Position numbers and translations under genes: made by a program. Under the pieces are notes generated by a model. It was given only the letters and a program-made list of their open reading frames with translations, had not been told where the DNA came from and searched no databases. Below are positions 56,829 to 64,000 of a stretch of DNA of 64,000 bases, piece by piece; within the stretch, counting starts at the first letter, position 1, and the number at the start of each line of letters is the position of its first letter. Source of the stretch: Diospyros lotus (taxonomy: Eukaryota; Streptophyta; Magnoliopsida; Ericales; Ebenaceae); the NCBI RefSeq assembly GCF_014633365.1, contig NC_068352.1:26445310-26509309 (forward strand), in the 5' to 3' direction.

Positions 56829-59112
56829 TTGGGAACCAACTCAGAACTTAAAGGGCAGAAACAGCTCCAATTCCCAGTAAGTTTCAGAGAAAATTTATGT
56901 TCATTGCTTATGAGTTATTAATTGGATTCAATTTATAGAGACAGAATGACATAGGCTTAGCACATGCTAGTTTCAGAACAAAGATGATATAACTAGTTAT
57001 ATCTGAACTTCTCTGTTTATTTTTTTTCAGTTTAATATTCTTATTTTCTGGCATATTGCTTGGCCAGTTGCAAGTTGAGGAAGAGAAGTTCATGCTCCAT
57101 CTTGACCTGGCTCAAATACATGTTAGTTGACTCAGTGATTTTAGAATTTTTATTGTATAACGAGCATGCCAAGTGGTGGAGCATATATAATTTGAACTTC
57201 GATGATGCCCAACTCGACATTGAATAAACATTCTTTTCTATTATTCTCACATCCTGTGAAGCCACTTGGCTTTATTCAACCCTGTTCCTATCTTTTCCAT
57301 CCAAACAACTCATATTCATACTCATACACACCAGGGAAATAATATTTCAAAAAATTGCATGATGATTACTGTTTTTATTTTTCATTTTTGTGATTGGAAG
57401 ATCTCGAGTTCTAAGCTGTAGAAACTTCTTTGCAAAAAAACAAGTGGGTTGAAGACTACATATAGAGATGGTTCTCCTCCACCTTTGCAGAGCAAGGAGT
57501 TTCGTGCACTAGAAGTGATCAAACATTTGTATATAAATTTATGATGCAGATACATGTGTATATAAATTGGTTTATGGCATGCATGTGAGGTGGGGGAGAG
57601 ATGACTTTGCCAACACGGCTTGACCTAATCAATATAACAACTCACCATTTGTTAGATCTGAATCAACCAAATGGATTGATTACCTGGGAAGCTGCCAGAA
57701 GATTATGCACCAACTGGCAATTCCATGGTTGGGTTAGGGCTAGAAAAGATCAAACTAAACCTTTCAGCCAACTTCTTTGATCTGCAATTGTAGGCTATGA
57801 GAGCGTGAGTCTTGGTTTACCATCTTCCATGCCTTGACAATTACGAGTTTTGAGCCCTGGAAATCATCCACAGCTCTCATAAAGCGCGGAGATTTGGGCG
57901 CCCATGACGCCCGCCCCATTTGTATGATGCTGATCTCTGAACCCAACATCATATGATATCACTGTAGACCATATAACATAGCCATGGATATGTAGTATAG
58001 CACAGCCGGGGAAGTACTATTTCTGGAGTAAGCCTTAACGGGTGAATAAGGGGAAGTACAATTATAAATGTACTACCAATTTGGTTATTTGCACGTACCA
58101 TATTGGAATGTATTGTACCACTATATTTTTATTAATTTTTAGACCTTGATATTTGGTCCAAATGGATGGAAAGGGTGAGCCCAGAGGTGAATTTTCAATT
58201 TCGTCTTTGCTTGCTTTAAACTCATTAAAGCAAGTAGGAATTTCATCCTCTTGGGTCACCATTTTGGTTCATTCTATCGTGTCAAAAATTATTATCCTTT
58301 ATATTTTCAAGAAAAGGAAATTTCGAATAGTTAGGGACAAATCATGCTACTTGTTAACTTATAAGGGGTTAACACAGTGGTTATATAAGATATTCAGATA
58401 AATTATTGCTAAATAATAGTTACCCATGAATGATATAGCAAGCGGTTAGTGAAACAATCATTGTATTCAACTTGAATTTGAACCTGAACCTTTTAAGTTT
58501 CAATGCTAAGGTATTGCCTAAAAACAAACATTAGAGTTTGATTATTTAAATTATGTGATATACTCGGTCTCCACACAAGTGGCATGTGTCTACCCATTAG
58601 GGCACACTCATCCTTGCATCTCTATTTAGGTTGTGTTTGGCTTCATATACCCATTTGGGCCAAATCGAGCCTTGCTTAGCTACCTAGTCCAAGTTTAACC
58701 CATGCTCAAGGGTCTTATCATTGATCTAGGGGCAAACAAGTCCAGCTTAGAATTTAACTCATCTGATTGAGCTAGGGCTTTTTATTTATTTATTTTTTAT
58801 AATTAAGAGATAAGCTCAATTAGAATGAGAGTTCCCTCCTTGAAAGTCTAGCGATCAAGACTAATCCTAATAAACTTTGGGATAAACCCTTCTTTAAAAA
58901 CTTAGGGAGGCGGTCTTCAAGAATAAGCCAAATCTCTTCCAATTTATTTAAGATTACTATTACTAAATGATATCTAATAAAATAGCGAATTCTAAGCATA
59001 AGATTATCGTTAAAATATTAAAATCACTTCTTTGAGATAAACATTCTCAGTTACAACCTATGAATATATTATTCCTTTTTTTCTCTTACTTATAGTATGA
59101 CTTAGACATTAA
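56829..59112. other. Intergenic region upstream of the uclacyanin gene
   Basis: The uclacyanin promoter and 5' leader should be in the first few hundred bases. Short ORFs at 57041-57265 and 57764-57952 (minus) show no motif I know. Nothing else is recognised. Confidence 0.5.
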
Positions 59113-59972
59113 GATGCTGTTTGGCTCATCGATTTTTTTCATAACTTTTAAGCTATTTAGCTTTCAAGTTAAAAGTTAGAAGTATTTAAGTTGATAATGT
59201 ATTTGGATAAATATACTTTTAAGTTATCAATTAATATTTATGTGTATGGTTTGAAAAAATGGATAAGCTATTAAAACTTGACAAAAAGACCAAAATAGAC
59301 ATAATGTTGAATGATGTAAAATTTTATTATTAAATATGAACAAATTATACATAATTATTAAAAATATATATTATTTGTGTTATATATATACATATATATA
59401 TATATACACTGCATGCAGCGAGAAGAACAGTGATGGAGCGAGAATGAGACGACCCACAAGGCGACGACAACAGCGGATCTGGAGAAGGAGGAGGATTGGG
59501 AAGCGGCGATCGAGATGGGCTATTGAGACGACAGTAATGGAGGAGGGTCGGTCGACGGCGCTGGGTGGCGGATATGGAACCAGATGCTGCGATGGCATGA
59601 CCCACCAACATGAGGCTGCTTGAGGCGACTTAGCTAGACGACGGCAACGGCGGTTATGGAGGAGGGGCGATGGCGGCAGCGCGGTAATGGCAGACCTTCT
59701 GGAGAAGATGATGGGAGAAAGAGCTTCGGGGAAGAGGGGAAGGAGATGCAACGGTAACAAAGGGCAAAATGGTATTTTTCTCGGTCAACTCTCTAGTTTT
59801 TTTTTCCAAAGCTGGGAGCACCAGCTTCTGGCCAACATTGTTAAAACAGCTAATAAGCTATACAACATTAAAACTGTTAATGCTTGCCAAACACTTCATC
59901 ATAGAAAGTTGTATAGTTTTAAAGTTGTTTATACAGCTTATACGCGATCAAACTGCTAAGCCAAACAACCTC
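59113..59972. mobile_element. TIR element with TAA target duplication (PIF/Harbinger- or hAT-like MITE)
   Basis: The ends are inverted: left GATGCTGTTTGGCTCATCG, complement of the right end GAGGTTGTTTGGCTTAGCAG. Direct TAA flanks lie at 59110-59112 and 59973-59975, as in PIF/Harbinger elements, although three bases are weak evidence. The subterminal parts are AT-rich, and the centre (about 59415-59765) is a GC-rich block of gacgacggcaacggcgg-like words. No transposase. Confidence 0.65.
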
Positions 59973-59975
59973 TAA

Positions 59976-60739
59976 ATAACTTTACCGAAAAGCTGATCAG
60001 GGACAATTTCATTGCTTCTATTTTATAGAATCAATACCCTAAGGGATTAGTTTATGATCTGAATTCAACATCAATTTTTTTTATTAAATATATTAGTGAT
60101 CATATTCTCGATTATACGATTGAAATGAGATTAATTAACCTTTGGCCAACTCTCCTCATATAATTCCATTGTCATGCCCAAAATGATATCATTATGATGT
60201 TGATACTTTCACAGCTATATATATCGCCACATGAGAGTAGTGGATAGCACTTAAAAGAAAGGGACCAATTTGAGCAATCCTATTTTAAATACAACCATGT
60301 ATTTAATTTTATTTATGGATTTCTAAAATTCTTCAAGATTGAGCATCATTTGTTATGCTTCTAAGGAAATAACTTTTTTTTTAGGCTCCAATTTGCGAGG
60401 GACTCCTAATTCACTTACTAATTAATTTTAATTAGCTAAAAAAAGATTAAATTATCAAAATATAATAAGTGCACGATATTTTTAAATAAAATATATTTGT
60501 TATATATTACTTAACATTTTTATTTTCAAACTACAATCCATTTATAATCACAATCACTTCACCTGTTTCACTTTATCACCATCTCATAGTTTATTTACCA
60601 GTTGATCTTTTAAGCAAAAATTATGCATTACTTGCACATCTTTCTATGTATAAGACCCACCAGATTTGATCATTCAATTTATTACGCTTTGCCACAACTT
60701 CATACAAGACTACATATATAACCAAGCACACCTAATTCA
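59976..60739. other. AT-rich intergenic DNA, nothing recognised
   Basis: No gene, RNA or clear repeat is seen between the TIR element and the copia remnant to the right. Confidence 0.5.
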
Positions 60740-62095
60740 GACTTCTACATGCCCGTAACTTTGCATCCATTGACAGGCCTATCTTTGCTTCCATTTCCAC
60801 CTGAATTGCCTTCAGTTTTCAGCACTTCTACTTCTTTTTCAGCTTGCCTTACAACATGAAATTTGATGTTTATGAGCTTAGTCGGTTCATGATACACAGA
60901 ATTTTTGGTCATAGCAATAGCAGATTAATTATCCCCAATGATGACAATAGCTTCGTTCTGAATCAAGAGCAAGTCTGCTAAGACCTTCTTTAACCATCTA
61001 ATTTGATTTACAACAATAATAGTTATATACTCTGCTTCTGCGTGGATTGAGTTACTACATCTTGCTTCCTTGAAGCCCATAGAAAAATACTTGAGCTAAT
61101 AGAAAACACATAAGTTATACTGCTTTTCATGTCATCAGGGCATCCAACCCAATTACCATAAGAAAACCTATCAGCTTCCTATTTTAAACAGGTTTATGTT
61201 AATTGTCAAAATGTATCAAGCCCGTAATATATCTTAATACCCTTTGCCACTAAGTGATTTTGTCTTGGTGATTGCATGTTCCTAGACAAAAGATTAGTAT
61301 CAAACATAACATCAAATATAATAAACTTCCAACTAGGCTTCAATAATGACTATCATCAACTTTTTCTTCTTTTTTAAATTAGGTTAATATATATAACAAT
61401 CCCTCAACAATTAAAAATTATGACGTTTGGTTACTTAAGCGCAAAATGTTAAGATTTAATATTATAATTATTAAAATTATTATTTTAAGTTTTTATCGTA
61501 ACTAAGAGTAAATAAAACCTTTATGTATGTCACATAAGATACTACATCACATACAAAAAAATCACGTCAACGAAACACATCAGAGTAGACTTACTGCACA
61601 TGTAGTTGCATCTCCCCAAAAATTATTTTTGTCAGAAACCTATTTAATAGGTATATTGTATATGCAGCTGTATCTCCCAAAAAATTCTTTGAGACACCAT
61701 GCTTTTTTAACATGCACTTGACTATGTTGAGAATGGTCCTATTTTTCCTTTTAAATACATCATTTTGCCTGGGGTATAGGGCATAGTGTATTGATGAACT
61801 ATGTCATGCTCCTTACAAAAGGCTTCAAATTCTTGAGAGTTGTATTCTTCTGCATTGTTTGTCCTCAGATACTTGAGAAAACAACCACTTTGTTTCTCTA
61901 GCAAGCTCTTGAATTATGTAAATCTTCTAAATGCATTTTATCTTTTAACAGATAAATTTATGTATTTCCACTAAAATCATCAATAAAAGTAAGCATATAC
62001 TTGCTACATCCAATGGTAGTCGGTGTGACTAGTAGCTCACAAACATTTGAGTGCACAAGCTTTAGGCAATGAAACATGCATTTGATTTCCAAATT
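60740..62095 (-). mobile_element. Ty1/copia remnant 4 (RNase H and integrase pieces)
   Basis: The minus-strand translation gives an RNase H piece at about 60780-61060 (WLKKVLADLLLIQNEAIVII, GDN, then SAIAMTKNSVYHEPTKLINI). Integrase lies at about 61722-62060 (FIDDFSGN, LRTNNAEEYNSQEFEAFCKE, YTPGKMM). The whole reverse transcriptase between them is missing, replaced by AT-rich DNA. Stops are frequent. No LTR pair is seen. Confidence 0.75.
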
Positions 62096-62169
62096 GTGAA
62101 AAGCTTTTTATGCTACTTGCCCATGATACAAACTATTGTGTTTTATAGTGTGTATGTGTAAGTGTAAGT

Positions 62170-62940
62170 GTAAGTGTGGGTGTTTGTCTCACATTGGTTG
62201 TGTAAAGAGATGAGAGTGGATATTTATACTCCTTCCTCTCACTTGGGATTGGGCCCTAAGGGGCACCCAGATTTTGTGAGCGGGCGAACCTCTTGGGCCT
62301 CGCGCCTCGCCCAGGAGGTTTACCCAGATTTTGTGACCAGATGGATTTATGGGTCGGGTCGGGTCGATTTAAATATATATATATATTTATATAAAGGAAA
62401 TAAAAATCAATTTTTTTATTTTATTTTTCTCTTTCCAGCAGTTGTCTGGTTCCTGAAGCAACCTCCATTAATCATGTTGCCGCTTCGACTGCCCAAAGCA
62501 ACAAGCATTGATGCCAGCGTTCAATGCCAGCTTGAATGCGAAGTCTGTTCAGTGTCCTGACCCAGCTTATAAAAGGCTGATCGCACCTCGTTCTCTTATC
62601 ACCGAGTTCAGAGTTCGAAGTATTCCTTTCCTCCTCCAAGTTCCGTCTGTCATAGAGAACTGAGTTCCTCTTGAGTTCTGCTAGATACGGCCGATCATGG
62701 TCGTCATCCACTGGAATAGACCATTATATCCTGTTGATAGTCGTTAGAGCCTGTGAGTGACCGGAGTAGGGCGTTACTGTCTTCATATCAACGCTTCCTG
62801 CCTGCTTCGGTCTCACAGCTGTCCTAGTTGCCATCTTCCTTATCGAAATCTGGTTTTGTGTCCCTGACTCGACCTGCTCTGTTGCTGTTTATATCATATT
62901 GTTGTGGTTATTTGTTAAGTATACTACAACTGGGGAAATT
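62170..62940 (+). repeat. LTR-like sequence, plus strand (tentative)
   Basis: Begins with (tgtaag)n-like repeats and then ctcacattggttgtgtaaag and agatgagag, phrases common at copia LTR starts. A TATA-like cttataaaagg lies near 62567. A Ty1/copia pre-integrase in the same orientation lies to the right (63740 on). No second LTR or primer-binding site is visible within the window, so this could also be a solo LTR or an unrelated promoter. Confidence 0.4.
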
Positions 62941-63042
62941 CCTTTGCTGCTGTTGCACGTTTTGTTCGTACTGTTACTATTGGATATTTTGGGGCTTTGG
63001 CTAGCTATATAGTTTTCTTACAAAATTGTACTGCTATTAGTA

Positions 63043-63172
63043 ATGTCTCGGCTAATCAAAGGCCAAGGTTTGGCCTCCAAGCTTCCCCACACCGTATACA
63101 ACCTTCTCCAAGCCACCATCGGCCATCTTATTGCCGAAAATAGCGGCAAGAAAGTCAGCCGCCGACTTGCAG
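63043..63172 (+). CDS. Candidate first exon of an unidentified gene, or captured gene fragment
   Basis: An open stretch starting ATG at 63043 reads MSRLIKGQGLASKLPHTVYN and continues LLQATIGHLIAENSG with basic, amphipathic character. It is followed by a plausible donor (CTTGCAG then GTTTCA) near 63171. I do not recognise the family. Its position between LTR-like DNA and copia pre-integrase sequence suggests either a gene whose intron was invaded or a host fragment carried by an element. It could also be chance. Confidence 0.3.
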
Positions 63173-63739
63173 GTTTCACACCTGCTTTTGATTTATTACA
63201 CTTCAGCCCCCAATTAATTTTCAATCTCAGTTTGCCTCTTTCCTTGAAGCCCCTGATCTTTCTAATAATACCACTACGGCCCACAAGTTTATACTCTCCA
63301 TTTCATCCTCAAAATTTCTAAAAAACTATCTTTTTGACTTTCCTCAAGTAAAATTGGCAAATTACACTTAGGACCGATTGATTGATTTGATTCTAAGTCC
63401 TTTCGTTTCAACCCGAAATCACTTAAGAGTTGTTCTACATATAAAATATAGATCCTCAAAACAGTCCGTTGACTTTTCGAAAGTCTCCCACGTTGATTCG
63501 ATTTTTTAGATTAATCCACAGTTATATCAGAAACTGTTCTCGATCCAACTTCTTTTGATACCTAAAATCATGTTTCGAATCACTCGTCATACTGTATTAT
63601 TTTTCTTGAACATCTAGGGTCTGGGGCACTTTCTATGGTCAATTCTTTTATTCAAAATTATGATAGTGTACCTTTATAGCCTCACTCATATGAAAATTTC
63701 ATATGCACCTTACGTAAAATTCTATATATAATCTCAAGA

Positions 63740-64000
63740 ATTTTTTTGGGTATTACACTCTAGGTTAAGGCATGTCAATTATCGTTCTCTCCAAAGAATG
63801 GTAAATTTAGAACTGTTGCCTAACTTCAGCATTGACAAAGGGCACATATGTGAAGTTTGTGTCGAGTCAAAGTTCTCGAGAAAGCCGTTTTCACCCTGTG
63901 GAAAGAAATAGTGAGTTGATTTAATTTACAATGATCTATGTGACATGAAAAGTACTTCTACTATAGATGGGAAGAAGTACTTCGTCATGTTCATTGATGA
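63740..64000 (+). pseudogene. Ty1/copia element 5, GAG-pre-integrase and start of integrase (cut by window end)
   Basis: The plus-strand translation gives HVNYRSLQRMVNLELLPNFS, then HICEVCVESKFSRKPF (the CxxC zinc part of GAG-pre-integrase), then stops, then KKYFVMFIDD, the first catalytic region of the integrase. It runs off the window. Two stops (near 63910) show decay. Confidence 0.8.

Noticed and set aside
57041..57265. 74-codon minus-strand ORF, considered as a possible gag fragment
   Set aside because: No UBN2 or zinc-knuckle motif can be seen and no LTR lies nearby.

Overview
The window looks like nuclear DNA of a eudicot plant. It is AT-rich, its genes have spliced introns with GT..AG borders, and its protein families are typical of land plants: a DYW-type PPR protein, a GeBP-type factor, a group I formin, a subgroup IVc bHLH and an early-nodulin/uclacyanin-type phytocyanin. 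A large share of the sequence is degraded transposable elements. The species cannot be named from this sequence alone.

Layout. 1-14.9 kb is a nest of elements: a fold-back MITE (1-349); an A/T-rich degenerate minisatellite (about 1590-2215); a Ty1/copia remnant on the minus strand (about 2280-7551) split by a decayed hAT transposon (2520-5912); then a second, near full-length copia element with LTRs at 7552-8167 and 14279-14895, itself split by a 1.9 kb MULE-like element (11514-13414). 14.9-29.7 kb holds two minus-strand genes: a GeBP/STOREKEEPER-like transcription factor (17526-18773) and a formin I judge to be the FH11 orthologue (six exons, 23468-28798). A hAT-type MITE lies between them (20873-21712). 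A tRNA-Ala(AGC) sits just upstream of the formin (29658-29730, plus). 31.2-38.6 kb holds an intronless DYW PPR gene (31246-33432, plus), a second copy of the MULE-like element with a perfect 9-bp target duplication (36766-37801), and a small proline-rich membrane protein gene (38234-38602, plus). 40.3-46.0 kb is a third copia element with both LTRs and a perfect 5-bp duplication. 47.6-53.8 kb is a bHLH gene of the ILR3/bHLH104/bHLH115 type with long introns, one of which contains an 842-bp TIR element with a 9-bp duplication. 55.9-56.8 kb is a two-exon uclacyanin (minus). 59.1-60.0 kb is a TIR element with a TAA duplication. The right end has a minus-strand copia remnant (about 60740-62095) and the start of a plus-strand copia (integrase at 63740-64000).

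The genes do not form a pathway or operon; they are independent plant genes in an element-rich background. The most notable points are: (i) a one-base deletion in the conserved C-terminal motif of the bHLH protein, which replaces the usual ending with a 51-residue extension, together with a GC-AG intron in the same gene; (ii) a non-autonomous MULE-like family whose interior is an array of short self-complementary hairpin modules; (iii) a coding minisatellite that adds about eight Ser/Pro-rich repeats to the formin tail; and (iv) several nested insertions whose order can be read from target duplications.
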